The notes under the pieces are model-generated. The model made no database searches. It worked only from the letters and a program-made list of their open reading frames with translations, and was not told the origin of the DNA. A stretch of 64,000 nucleotides of DNA. It comes from Pseudomonadota bacterium. GTDB taxonomy: Bacteria; Pseudomonadota; Alphaproteobacteria; Rhizobiales; Aestuariivirgaceae. Numbering within the stretch: position 1 is the stretch's first letter; each line of letters opens with the position of its first letter. A program made the translations under genes and the position numbers. The DNA is taken from contig JAIUNJ010000002.1 in assembly GCA_020161855.1 (NCBI GenBank), positions 496,001 through 560,000 on the forward strand. The letters are read 5' to 3'. Positions 1 to 8,218 of this stretch are shown here, piece by piece.

Positions 1-93
1 AGCGGTGAAGCCTCAACAGGCTTTCGCGTGAACGCATTTCATCCTCACTAAACTCAACACACTGACCAGCAACCCGAGGCATTTTTCTCGGCC

Positions 94-130
94 TTGACTC
101 ATTCAGACTCTTTTCGGGAGTCAGCGAATC
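94..130. promoter_or_regulatory. GANTC (CcrM methylation site) cluster upstream of ctrA
   Basis: Four GANTC sites lie within 35 bp: GACTC at 96-100, GACTC at 106-110, GAGTC at 118-122 and GAATC at 126-130. Two more GATTC sites are at 231-235 and 449-453, the last just before the ctrA start codon. GANTC is the target of the cell-cycle methyltransferase CcrM in alphaproteobacteria, and CcrM methylation is known to control a ctrA promoter in Caulobacter. The second and third sites also form a short inverted repeat, GACTC/GAGTC with a 7-nt loop. The regulatory role here is inferred. Confidence 0.55.
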
Positions 131-323
131 AACTAGCCCTGTCCGGGTCAGTCCAATCGCGTTCATCATGAACAATCAGGTTTAAGACGGGGTAAACCGG
201 GCGATGAGAGCCCTGCTGCCAGGCCAGAAAGATTCACAAATCCGTGCACCACTAGATGTGGGCCGGTTTGGCACGGGCCTACAAGATATTGTGGGTTCGC
301 TCGTCAATCTCGATGTTTCGGGA

Positions 324-370
324 TTAGGTTTTGTTAACCTTTATCAGCCTATCTTAACACGCAGAGTTAA
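324..370. promoter_or_regulatory. TTAA half-sites in the ctrA upstream region (possible CtrA autoregulation)
   Basis: TTAG at 324-327 is followed by TTAACC at 334-339 (6-bp spacer). TTAA also occurs at 354-357 and 367-370. The CtrA consensus is TTAA-N7-TTAAC, so none of these pairs fits exactly. However, four half-sites within 50 bp, placed about 90-130 bp before the ctrA start, resemble autoregulated ctrA promoters. Weak motif match; inference only. Confidence 0.35.
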
Positions 371-455
371 TGTTTCGTAGCTCGTCCGGGGCAGGGCGCG
401 CGCATATTCGAGTGGCTTCGTCGCTATGGCGGGGCGAGGTACCAAGGGGATTCGC

Positions 456-1169
456 ATGAGGGTTCTGCTGATCGAGGACGATACCGCAACGGCTCAAAGC
501 ATTGAGCTGATGCTGAAGTCCGAAGGTTTCAACGTCTACACCACCGATCTCGGTGAGGAAGGCGTCGATCTCGGCAAGCTGTATGACTATGATATCATTC
601 TTCTCGACATCAATCTGCCGGACATGTCCGGCTACGAAGTGCTGAAAGCGCTTCGCGTATCGAAAGTGGGCACGCCCATCCTCATTCTTTCCGGCCTCGC
701 GGCCATCGAGGACAAGGTCAAGGGCCTCGGCTTCGGCGCCGATGACTACATGACCAAGCCCTTCCACAAGGACGAACTGGTGGCCCGCATCCACGCCGTG
801 GTGCGCCGATCCAAGGGCCACGCACAGTCGGTCATCCACACCGGCGAACTGGTGGTCAATCTCGATACCAAGACGGTGGAAGTCGGTGGCCAGCGCGTTC
901 ACCTCACCGGCAAGGAATACCAGATGCTGGAGCTCCTCTCGCTCCGCAAGGGCACGACGCTCACCAAGGAAATGTTCCTCAACCACCTCTACGGTGGCAT
1001 GGACGAACCCGAACTCAAGATCATCGACGTGTTCATCTGCAAGCTGCGCAAGAAGCTTGCCACTGCCGCCCATGGCAAGAACTTCATCGAGACGGTCTGG
1101 GGCCGCGGCTATGTGCTGCGTGACGGCGCCCCGCCGATGCACGACGAAGAGATGCGCGAAAGCGCCTGA
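456..1169 (+). CDS. ctrA: Cell-cycle response regulator CtrA
   Basis: OmpR/PhoB-family response regulator of about 237 aa that controls cell-cycle and envelope genes when phosphorylated through CckA and ChpT. The protein opens MRVLLIEDD (acidic pocket), with the phospho-acceptor Asp in [16 protein letters not shown] at about residue 51, the switch Thr/Ser in ILILSG and Lys in MTKPF. A winged-helix DNA-binding domain follows, ending [10 protein letters not shown]. The ATG at 456 is chosen over an in-frame ATG at 426 because AAGGGG precedes it and known CtrA proteins start MRVLLIEDD. It is transcribed alone, ends at a strong hairpin terminator, and has a GANTC cluster and TTAA half-sites upstream. 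Identity is very secure. Confidence 0.97.
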   Translation: MRVLLIEDDTATAQSIELMLKSEGFNVYTTDLGEEGVDLGKLYDYDIILLDINLPDMSGYEVLKALRVSKVGTPILILSGLAAIEDKVKGLGFGADDYMTKPFHKDELVARIHAVVRRSKGHAQSVIHTGELVVNLDTKTVEVGGQRVHLTGKEYQMLELLSLRKGTTLTKEMFLNHLYGGMDEPELKIIDVFICKLRKKLATAAHGKNFIETVWGRGYVLRDGAPPMHDEEMRESA

Positions 1170-1192
1170 TCTCTCCCAGCACACTTCACATG

Positions 1193-1222
1193 AAAGGCAC
1201 CCCGGCGGGTGCCTTTTGTTTT
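1193..1222 (+). terminator. Rho-independent terminator of ctrA
   Basis: AAAGGCACCC and GGGTGCCTTT form a GC-rich stem with a short CGGC-type loop, followed by TTGTTTTT. It lies 24 bp after the ctrA stop and abuts the convergent gene's stop codon at 1223, so it may work in both directions. Confidence 0.85.
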
Positions 1223-1870
1223 TCAGGAGAGTGTCAGGTCAGCCTTGGCGCTGTTTTCCAGCACGAGACGCGCGTTAGGCAGGTCATTGCTTTCAATCCA
1301 GTGCCGGGCCTGGGCTTCGTCGTGCCCATGCGCCAGGATACGCCCGGTCAAGCGCCGCTCGAGTTCCGGATAGGGCACAGAAAGAAAGACCGTGAGATCA
1401 AAGAGGGGCAGCAGATTGTCCCATGGTTCCTGCCTGAGCAGCAGGTAATTGCCCTCGACGATGATCAGCCGGGCGTCCGCCGCGACAACCGCCGCCGCCG
1501 CATGCGAAGCTTCCAGATGACGGTCGAAGATCGGAATGGCGACATCGGCTTCTATCGCCCTGATCCGGCGCAGGGCGACCTCAAAGCCGGCAACGTCGAA
1601 GGTGTGCGGTGCGCCTTTGCGTGCGCGGTGGCCGCGGGCCTTCAGCACCACGTCGTCAAAGTGAAAACCATCCATCGGCACGACAACGGCGTTCTCACCA
1701 CGATCTCTCAGGACTTCGCACAAGGCCGCAGCGAGCGTCGACTTGCCAGCGCCTGGAGGGCCGGCAATCGCAATCATGAAGCGTTTCGCTCCCGCCGCCC
1801 GCGCCGAAATCTCGGGCAACAAGGCAGCGACATGCAGAGAGACAGTCTTTTCTGGTTCGGACGGCGGCAT
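1223..1870 (-). CDS. P-loop kinase of the FrcK / uridine kinase-like family
   Basis: A 215-aa protein with a Walker A motif GPPGAGKST at about residues 37-45, then VVPMDGFHFDD and a Walker B-like strand LIIVEGNYLLL. This layout is typical of the small sugar or nucleoside kinases annotated as nucleoside/nucleotide kinase family or fructose transport system kinase (FrcK) in Rhizobiales, and of pantothenate/uridine kinases. The substrate cannot be told from sequence; no sugar transporter lies beside it. It faces ctrA convergently and lies 70 bp from the RTX gene stop on the same strand. Family is solid, specific function uncertain. Confidence 0.75.
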   Translation of the reverse strand: MPPSEPEKTVSLHVAALLPEISARAAGAKRFMIAIAGPPGAGKSTLAAALCEVLRDRGENAVVVPMDGFHFDDVVLKARGHRARKGAPHTFDVAGFEVALRRIRAIEADVAIPIFDRHLEASHAAAAVVAADARLIIVEGNYLLLRQEPWDNLLPLFDLTVFLSVPYPELERRLTGRILAHGHDEAQARHWIESNDLPNARLVLENSAKADLTLS

Positions 1871-1940
1871 CGTTGGCCAAGCTTAGCCAATCTCTGTCGC
1901 CGTCCAAAGCCTTTCACCACGGCTCAGGTCCGCGGTCACA

Positions 1941-4574
1941 TCACCCGAAGATGAAATCGTCAGCGTGGAGCTGAGACATCTTCACGCCCTTGAGCGTGAT
2001 CGTGCCCAGATCCTCGACCGTGATCAGCACACCAGCGGCAGTATCCTGCGCATGGGACACCAGATCGACCCAGCTTGTGATTGCCTTGTCGCGGAACCAG
2101 ATGCGGTCCGTGCGTCCGGCGCCGGCCCAGAAGTCGGTGATGGTGTCATTGCCCCAGGCCGTCGTGAAGACGAAGACATCCGCCCCTGCTCCACCGGTCA
2201 GCGTGTCGTTGCCCAGGCCCTCGAAGAAATAGTCGTTGCCGCCACCGCCAACGAGCAGATCGTTGCCCGCTCCGCCCGTCAGCTTGTTAGCGCCGTCATC
2301 GCCGGTGAGCCTGTCATCATAGTCGGAGCCAATGACGTTCTCGATGCTGACCAGCACGTCGCGGGATGCTGCACCATACTTGTTCACGCCGCTCTTGAGA
2401 TTGACCCAGACACCAGCCCATGAGTCCTCATAGGAGACCGTGTCGTTGCCGGCACCGCCATCAACCTTGTCGTATCCGCCGCCGGTCAGGAAGGTGTCAT
2501 CGCCGGCAAGGCCGCGCAGCACATCCGCACCCGCGCCACCATTGAGACGGTTGTTCAGGGCGTTACCTTCCAGAACATCCGCGAAGGCGGAGCCCACAAG
2601 GGATTCGACATTCACAAGGACGTCGCCCTGAGCTTCGCCATAGAGGCCAGTGCCACGGGTGAGGCTGACATCCACGCCCACCGCTGACTTGCGATAGTAG
2701 GCCGTGTCGACGCCATCGCCACCATTGAGATAGTCGGCTCCCAGGCCACCCGTCAGGCTGTCGTTGCCAGCATCGCCGAAGAGCTTGTCGGCGCCGCTGT
2801 CGCCACGGAGATCGTCCCGGTCATCGCCGCCATAGATCGTGTCGTTGCCGTCGCCGCCTTCGACATAGTCTTCGCCCGCGTTGCCCCAGATGCGATCATT
2901 GCCGAGGCCGCCATAGACCAGGTCAGCCCCTGCCCCGCCATAGAGATCGTCGTCACCTTTGCCACCGTCGATGGTATCGGCACCGTCTCCACCGAAAATG
3001 AGATTGGCGCCGTCATTGCCGGTCAACGTGTCCGCAAAGGCCGAGCCGGTGAGATTCTCGAAGTTGCTGAAGCTGTCGCCCTGGGCGTAGCCGCCCGCGG
3101 CCGCGCCGGTCTTGAGATTGACGGAAACGCCGGCCGTCGACCGCGAATAGTCCAGCGTGTCGATGCCACCCGAACCATCGATCACAGTCGCGACATCATT
3201 GGCCACAAAGGTATCGTTGAAATTCGTGCCGCGCAGTTTCTCGACGTTGCGGATGCTGTCGCCCTCGGCGTCGCCGCCGCGGCCCTGGCCGGTCACCAGA
3301 TCGATGGTGATGCCTGCAGAAGACGCTGCATAGTCAGCAAAGTCAAAGCCATCGCCACCGTCGATTTGGTCGGCACCTGCACCGCCGATGAGCGTGTCAT
3401 CGCCAGCCTCGCCATAGAGACTGTCATTGCCGCCACGGCCCGCAAGATAGTCATTGCCGCCGCGGCCCCAGAGCCCGTTGTCCTTGCTATCGCCCTTGAA
3501 GATATCGTTGTTCGTGCCACCGATCAGGTTCTCGATGCTGATGAACGTGTCGTGATATTGCGACGTGCCGAGCGCGAGATCGATCTCCAGGGCATAGTTC
3601 TCGACCACAGTGCCGTCGACCCGGTAGGTGTCGATGCCGTCGCCGCCGTCATAGTAGTCGCCGAAGCCTTCATCCCATTCGGCGAGAAACACGTCATCAC
3701 CAGCACCGCCATAGAGCTTGTCGGTCCCGAAGTTGCCGGTCATGATGTCATTGCCGTCACCGCCATAGAGCGTATCGTTGCCGGTGCCGCCATCCATCAC
3801 GTCATCGCCGGCGTTGCCGTAGAGCAGGTCGTTGCCGCTCTGGCCATCGATGCTGTCGGCATCTTCATCACCCGAGATCGTATCGTCGCCGGAACCACCA
3901 AAAATCTTGTCGAGGCCGGGGCCGCCGGAGATCGTGTCGTTGCCGTCACCACCGTCAAGCGTGTCGTTGCCCGATCCGCCGTTGATGAGATCGTCGCCGC
4001 CATAACCATAGACCGTGTCGTTGCCATCGCCGGCGTTGATCGTGTCGTTGCCGTCAGCAGAGGTCGGAACAATCGCATCGAGATTGAATGACGCAGAGCT
4101 CACCGAGACAGTCTCCACGAGCTTGCTGTTGTAGTAGAGCTTGTGCGTGCCGAGGTTCTGGCTCGGGATGATCACGTCGCTCATGGCCGGCACCTTGATG
4201 ACGACGGAAACGCCACCATTGCTGCCCGCGCCCTGCGAAGCTGACTGCAGAACGAGCGTGACCTCGGTGGAGCCTGTGTTGCGCACCCGCCAGATGCTTT
4301 GGCCGGCGGCTGTTCCAAGCGCGGCAAGATCCAGCGTGGACAGTCCGGACAGGATTCCGGAATTGGCCACGACGGCATAGCCGCTCGCGGCGAAGGCCTG
4401 TGCATAGGTCACAACGCCATCGCCATGGATGACATCATCCCCGGCTCCGGCATTGATGAGATCGTTGCCGCCGCGGCCATAGATGACGTCAGCATTGGCG
4501 CTGCCCGTGATGGTGTCGGATGAATTGGAACCAATCACGGTTCCGCCGGAAACCGGCGCATTGTAATTAGGCAT
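1941..4574 (-). CDS. RTX-repeat calcium-binding secreted protein (hemolysin-type repeats)
   Basis: An 877-aa protein built almost entirely of glycine/aspartate-rich nonapeptides (GGxGxDxhx), such as GGAGNDLLVGGGGNDYF. They occur in at least six blocks separated by beta-rich spacers of the form VNLKTGAAAGGYAQGDSF. A block of about 90 residues near the N-terminus (roughly residues 55-165) lacks repeats. There is no Sec signal peptide, and the C-terminal region resembles the uncleaved signal of type I secreted RTX proteins. Each repeat is expected to bind Ca2+ and fold outside the cell. No enzymatic domain is visible, so it is probably structural or adhesive. No type I secretion genes are in this window. 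It sits between genes tied to the CtrA pathway. Confidence 0.88.
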   Translation of the reverse strand: MPNYNAPVSGGTVIGSNSSDTITGSANADVIYGRGGNDLINAGAGDDVIHGDGVVTYAQAFAASGYAVVANSGILSGLSTLDLAALGTAAGQSIWRVRNTGSTEVTLVLQSASQGAGSNGGVSVVIKVPAMSDVIIPSQNLGTHKLYYNSKLVETVSVSSASFNLDAIVPTSADGNDTINAGDGNDTVYGYGGDDLINGGSGNDTLDGGDGNDTISGGPGLDKIFGGSGDDTISGDEDADSIDGQSGNDLLYGNAGDDVMDGGTGNDTLYGGDGNDIMTGNFGTDKLYGGAGDDVFLAEWDEGFGDYYDGGDGIDTYRVDGTVVENYALEIDLALGTSQYHDTFISIENLIGGTNNDIFKGDSKDNGLWGRGGNDYLAGRGGNDSLYGEAGDDTLIGGAGADQIDGGDGFDFADYAASSAGITIDLVTGQGRGGDAEGDSIRNVEKLRGTNFNDTFVANDVATVIDGSGGIDTLDYSRSTAGVSVNLKTGAAAGGYAQGDSFSNFENLTGSAFADTLTGNDGANLIFGGDGADTIDGGKGDDDLYGGAGADLVYGGLGNDRIWGNAGEDYVEGGDGNDTIYGGDDRDDLRGDSGADKLFGDAGNDSLTGGLGADYLNGGDGVDTAYYRKSAVGVDVSLTRGTGLYGEAQGDVLVNVESLVGSAFADVLEGNALNNRLNGGAGADVLRGLAGDDTFLTGGGYDKVDGGAGNDTVSYEDSWAGVWVNLKSGVNKYGAASRDVLVSIENVIGSDYDDRLTGDDGANKLTGGAGNDLLVGGGGNDYFFEGLGNDTLTGGAGADVFVFTTAWGNDTITDFWAGAGRTDRIWFRDKAITSWVDLVSHAQDTAAGVLITVEDLGTITLKGVKMSQLHADDFIFG

Positions 4575-4699
4575 GACTCTCTCTCCCGAGAGCCGAACCT
4601 ACAGTTGCTGCTCCTGCGAACTGCTTATGAAACTTGGTAAACCAGTTTCAGCGCCTCAACCTGATTGAGGTCAGGTAAACAACTGATTCACAGATGCGG
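4575..4699. other. Gap upstream of the RTX gene
   Basis: Upstream region of the RTX gene and downstream region of chpT, both on the minus strand. It holds a purine-rich leader (GAGAGAGAG before the RTX ATG on the minus strand) serving as the ribosome binding site. No clear terminator or operator was seen. Confidence 0.4.
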
Positions 4700-5326
4700 T
4701 TAAGCCGCCTTCACCAGTACCGTGTCGTCGCCATCCATGCCCATGGAGATCGCGAGCCCAGCGGATTCCGCCAGCAGGCGCGTGTAGTAGGGCTGCACCA
4801 GCCGCGCATCGAGCGACTCCAGCGCCGCCACCCCGGAGAGAACGTCAGCCAGCGGCTGCGGCACCTTGGCCCGCTCACCCTTTGCCCGCACGGCGAAGCT
4901 GCGCCCATCAACACTCACTGTCACCGTACCGCCGCGCGGGATGCCGGCGATACCGAGCAGCAGCATGTTGAGCAGAAGCTTCACTTCCGCTTTCGGCCGG
5001 TTCTCGCGCGGCGCCTGCCAGTCGAGCTTGGTTTTCTCGTCGCCAACGAAGGACTTCGCCGTCTCGCCTGCCTCGCCGAGATCGATGTGTGCGCCAGCCG
5101 ATCCCGATGCACCGAAGGCGATGCGGCAGAACTTCAGCTTCGCCGTCGCCGTCTTGGCCGAGGAGCGTACCATGTCGAGTGCCGTCGCCTTCATCTCGGC
5201 GTCGGTTTCCGGATCGTCCATCAGCTCGAGGCCATTGGCGATGGCGCCAACCGGAGAAATCACGTCGTGGCAGACGCGCGAGCACAGAAGTGCTGCGAGA
5301 TCGAGATCGGAGATGCGCTGGATCAT
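4700..5326 (-). CDS. chpT: Histidine phosphotransferase ChpT
   Basis: ChpT passes phosphate from the hybrid kinase CckA to CtrA and CpdR. The predicted protein of 208 aa begins MIQRISDLDLAALL and carries the phospho-acceptor helix CSRVCHDVISPVGAIANGLE (His at about residue 22), followed by a degenerate Bergerat-type C-terminal domain. The open frame extends 62 codons further upstream, but that part lacks family similarity, so the ATG at 5326 is preferred. It lies about 3.5 kb from ctrA, so two members of one phosphorelay are linked. It is divergent from cysQ with a 121-bp gap. Identification is strong. Confidence 0.92.
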   Translation of the reverse strand: MIQRISDLDLAALLCSRVCHDVISPVGAIANGLELMDDPETDAEMKATALDMVRSSAKTATAKLKFCRIAFGASGSAGAHIDLGEAGETAKSFVGDEKTKLDWQAPRENRPKAEVKLLLNMLLLGIAGIPRGGTVTVSVDGRSFAVRAKGERAKVPQPLADVLSGVAALESLDARLVQPYYTRLLAESAGLAISMGMDGDDTVLVKAA

Positions 5327-5447
5327 GACAATGTGAGTCCCGGAAAAAATGTGATTCGCCACAGACCTATAACAAATGCACAGGCGATTTTCCGCATTGA
5401 CGGCACCGGTACCGATGGCCATATGCGCGGCAAGTTTGTGAACCTTG

Positions 5448-6230
5448 ATGACCCCTACTCCCCAAACGGCGATGCTGATCGCACTGGCGCATGAAGCGGC
5501 TCGCGTGATCATGTCGGTCTACGCCTCCGATTTCGCCGTGCGCTCGAAGGGCGACCTGTCGCCCGTCACCGAAGCTGACGAAATGGGCGAGCGGGTGATC
5601 CTTGCCGGCCTGGCCCGGCATTTCCCGGACATTCCCGTTATCGCCGAAGAGCAGATGGCGGCCGGCAAAACGGCCGAGGCCGCCGACACGTTCTTTCTGG
5701 TTGACCCCCTCGACGGCACCAAGGAGTTCCTGTCGCGGAACGGCGAATTCACCGTCAACATCGCGCTGGTCAAGGACCGCGCCTGTGTGGCGGGCGTCGT
5801 CTATGCACCGGCGACACGGCAGCTGTTCTGGGGCGAGCGGCAGCAGGGAGCTGCCTGCCAGTCCATCGGTGTCGAGGACGCCATTTCGGCCTGCCAGTGG
5901 CAGAAGATCGCTGTGCGCCAGCCGCCTCGTGACGGGCTGACGGTGCTTGCCAGCCGCTCGCACCGCGATGCGGAGACCGAAGCCTATCTGGCCAAGCTCA
6001 AGGTCAAGTCTCTGGTTTCGGCGGGCTCATCGCTCAAATTCTGCCTGGTGGCCAAGGGCGAGGCCGACGTCTACCCGCGTTTCGGCCGCACCATGGAATG
6101 GGACACGGCAGCAGGCCAGGCCGTGCTGGAAGCAGCGGGCGGCAAGGTCGTCTGTGCCGACGGTGCACCGCTTCACTATGGCAAAACCGAACGCGGCTTC
6201 GACAATCCGGCCTTCATCGCCTCAGCCTGA
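5448..6230 (+). CDS. cysQ: 3'(2'),5'-bisphosphate nucleotidase CysQ
   Basis: Inositol monophosphatase-superfamily enzyme that hydrolyses 3'-phosphoadenosine 5'-phosphate made during sulfate assimilation. Its 260 aa contain the metal-binding motifs VIAEEQ, DPLDGTKEF and WDTAAGQAV, with SRSHRD between. The length matches CysQ. A TTG directly precedes the ATG in frame; the ATG at 5448 is chosen. It is divergent from chpT and followed after about 125 bp by eipA. Confidence 0.93.
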   Translation: MTPTPQTAMLIALAHEAARVIMSVYASDFAVRSKGDLSPVTEADEMGERVILAGLARHFPDIPVIAEEQMAAGKTAEAADTFFLVDPLDGTKEFLSRNGEFTVNIALVKDRACVAGVVYAPATRQLFWGERQQGAACQSIGVEDAISACQWQKIAVRQPPRDGLTVLASRSHRDAETEAYLAKLKVKSLVSAGSSLKFCLVAKGEADVYPRFGRTMEWDTAAGQAVLEAAGGKVVCADGAPLHYGKTERGFDNPAFIASA

Positions 6231-6237
6231 GCGTCAA

Positions 6238-6256
6238 TTAGGCGCCCGTTAACCAT
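6238..6256 (+). promoter_or_regulatory. CtrA box upstream of eipA
   Basis: TTAG at 6238-6241, seven bases, then TTAACCAT at 6249-6256. This matches the alphaproteobacterial CtrA consensus TTAA-N7-TTAACCAT with one mismatch in the first half. It lies about 100 bp before the eipA start, in the gap after cysQ. CtrA control of eipA is established in Brucella, which supports the call. Confidence 0.72.
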
Positions 6257-6356
6257 GCGATAATCACCAGGGGCTAAGTCCAGAAAAGGACGGATTTCGG
6301 CCCACACCCTGCCCCAGCCGGGTTTGATCATGGGCCAAGCTTGAAGAGGTGTCGCC

Positions 6357-6944
6357 ATGTTCACGCGTCGTACAGCCCTGATTGCCCTTGCCGGCAGCCT
6401 TGTTCTGCCGTTGCCGGCCCTTGCCCAGACCACCGGCAGCGTCGCGCCCGCAGAGCCCAGCAGCACCTATTCCACCGAGGAAATCCTCTCGGCCGGCCAC
6501 CAGTTCTTTGGCAAGGCCAGCCGCAACTTCGGCGCGGCCATTGAATACGTCTTCCAGAACCAGGGCGAACCGTCCGCCTATATCGTTGGCGAAGAAGGAT
6601 CAGGCGCGTTTGTCGGCGGCCTGCGCTACGGCGAAGGCACCATCTACTACAAGAACGGCACGAGCCAGCGCATCTTCTGGCAGGGCCCATCCATTGGCTG
6701 GGATTTCGGCGGCAATGGTTCGCGCACCATGACGCTCGTCTACAATTCGCAATCGCCCCAGGATCTCTATGCCCGCTTTGGCGGCGTTGAGGGCACGGCC
6801 TATCTCGTGGGTGGCGTGGGCGTGAATTTCCAGAAGAAGGATGACATCATCCTCGCCCCGATCCGCACCGGCGTGGGTGCACGCCTCGGTGCAAATATCG
6901 GCTATCTCAAGTATTCTGGCCGGCCGAGCTGGAATCCTTTCTGA
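6357..6944 (+). CDS. eipA: Envelope integrity protein EipA (DUF1134)
   Basis: A 195-aa periplasmic protein with an N-terminal signal peptide (MFTRRTALIALAGSL, cleavage after ALA near residue 22). It matches the DUF1134 family, with a compact beta-barrel-like domain and glycine-rich stretches YIVGEEGSGAFVGGLRYGEG, IGWDFGGNGSR and LVGGVGVNF. In Brucella EipA is needed for cell envelope integrity and is transcribed under CtrA. The start is supported by length and signal peptide. The gene stands alone behind a CtrA box. Confidence 0.93.
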   Translation: MFTRRTALIALAGSLVLPLPALAQTTGSVAPAEPSSTYSTEEILSAGHQFFGKASRNFGAAIEYVFQNQGEPSAYIVGEEGSGAFVGGLRYGEGTIYYKNGTSQRIFWQGPSIGWDFGGNGSRTMTLVYNSQSPQDLYARFGGVEGTAYLVGGVGVNFQKKDDIILAPIRTGVGARLGANIGYLKYSGRPSWNPF

Positions 6945-7054
6945 GGCCTGGCTTTCCACAGCGTCTGAAAAGCCGCCACATTCTCCGTTCAAAACTCGCC
7001 AAGCGCCTCCAATCGGGCTAGAACATCCCGGCGCGCGGGCTGAACGGAACGGGA

Positions 7055-7882
7055 ATGTCGGAAACTGAGTCACTGCTTCTTCTGGGCTTCGGTTTTGCTG
7101 CGGCCCTCGTGGTGGCCATGGTTTTTGGCTACGCGATCTGGGCCGCCGCAAATCGCTGGGCCGACCGCAAGCGCAAACTTGAAGTTCCTTCCCTCATTCT
7201 GGACCTGCAGGCCGAGCGCGAGGCCCTGCGCGCCCAGAACGCCATGACCGCACGGCGCCTGGAGTTCGAGCTTGAGCAGTCGCGCGATCAGGCTGCAGAG
7301 TTTGCCGCCGAAGTGACTCGCCACCGCAACCGCGCCATCCTGTTCGCCAAGACCCTGCAGGCAAAGGACTCCGAGATCCTTACGCTTCGGTCACTCGCGA
7401 CCGAGTTGACTGACGAAACCAATCGCCGCGCCAAGATCATCGCCCGCCTCACCGGCCGCGAAGCCACAAATCTCCGCTCCGTCAGCTTCCCAGAGATGAA
7501 CGCCATTCGTGGCGCGACTGTGAACAAGGAAGCTTTCATCAACGCACCGGCAGCACCCAAGCCGCGCAGCCGCCTGGCGGAGCTTCAGGAACTTGCCGAT
7601 GTGGCCAAGAAGCGGAAGGTGGAGCCGCTGGGTCCGGCCGTCTTTGGGGAAACACCATCTGACTCCATCCCCCGTCGCGACCCGGTGCCCGCTGCACTGG
7701 CAGAGGGTGAGGACATCGCCGAAGCAAAGCCCGACTCTGAGGTCGCGCCCGCCAGCCTTGAACCCCTGGTCCTGATCGACACAGGCGAGAAGCCTGTTGA
7801 ACTGCCACAGGAACAACCCGCCGAAAGAGCGATGACGCTGGCGGAAAAATTCCGCATGCTGCGGAACGGGATGAACCAGTAA
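7055..7882 (+). CDS. Membrane-anchored coiled-coil protein, unknown function
   Basis: A 275-aa protein with one N-terminal transmembrane helix (about residues 5-30, LLLLGFGFAAALVVAMVFGY). A long basic/acidic helix follows, likely coiled coil, over about residues 40-135 (ILDLQAEREALRAQNAMTAR), then a proline/acid-rich linker and the conserved tail TLAEKFRMLRNGMNQ. I do not recognise a characterised family; such genes are common in Rhizobiales. It probably sits in the inner membrane with a cytoplasmic helix. Degenerate copies of two of its segments occur at 14,529-14,600. Confidence 0.7.
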   Translation: MSETESLLLLGFGFAAALVVAMVFGYAIWAAANRWADRKRKLEVPSLILDLQAEREALRAQNAMTARRLEFELEQSRDQAAEFAAEVTRHRNRAILFAKTLQAKDSEILTLRSLATELTDETNRRAKIIARLTGREATNLRSVSFPEMNAIRGATVNKEAFINAPAAPKPRSRLAELQELADVAKKRKVEPLGPAVFGETPSDSIPRRDPVPAALAEGEDIAEAKPDSEVAPASLEPLVLIDTGEKPVELPQEQPAERAMTLAEKFRMLRNGMNQ

Positions 7883-8147
7883 CGGGCAGCACAGCGGCCA
7901 GCTCGCTTGCACGGATGATTTCCACGCCCTTTGATTGTACTATGTGCCGGATTTTGCGGATTTCACTGACCTGAACCCAGACTTTGACTGAGCGGAAATC
8001 TGTCTGTCTAGAAAACTCCCCAGGTAACCGTGGCAGCTCCTTCATGTAAGATATTGATATATTTAACTAATATGAAATCATCAAAGGCAACCACTGCCCA
8101 TCACCAGAGAGGTCCTTAAACTCCACTAATATAAACATGGTTTAAAT

Positions 8148-8183
8148 AACTCACTTGAGTTTAATCAACCTGGGATATATCCC
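8148..8183. promoter_or_regulatory. Two palindromes in the autotransporter upstream region
   Basis: AACTCACTTGAGTT (8148-8161) is an inverted repeat with a 2-bp centre, and GGGATATATCCC (8172-8183) is a perfect 12-bp palindrome. Both lie 36-71 bp before the autotransporter ATG in an AT-rich 300-bp gap, a position suited to operator sites or an early transcript structure. No regulator gene is adjacent. Confidence 0.45.
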
Positions 8184-8218
8184 GCCTGCAGTTCGTGGTG
8201 CGAATCAAAGAGGCGGGG

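Noticed and set aside
354-1184. Long minus-strand open frame across ctrA.
   Set aside because: A shadow of ctrA; no ribosome site and no family match.
3366-4091. Plus-strand open frame of 241 aa.
   Set aside because: Shadow of the RTX repeats (isoleucine/valine-rich periodic sequence).
1941-4574. Highly repetitive DNA that could be mistaken for a CRISPR array or satellite.
   Set aside because: The repeats are the coding pattern of RTX nonapeptides in a single open frame; no spacer structure is present.
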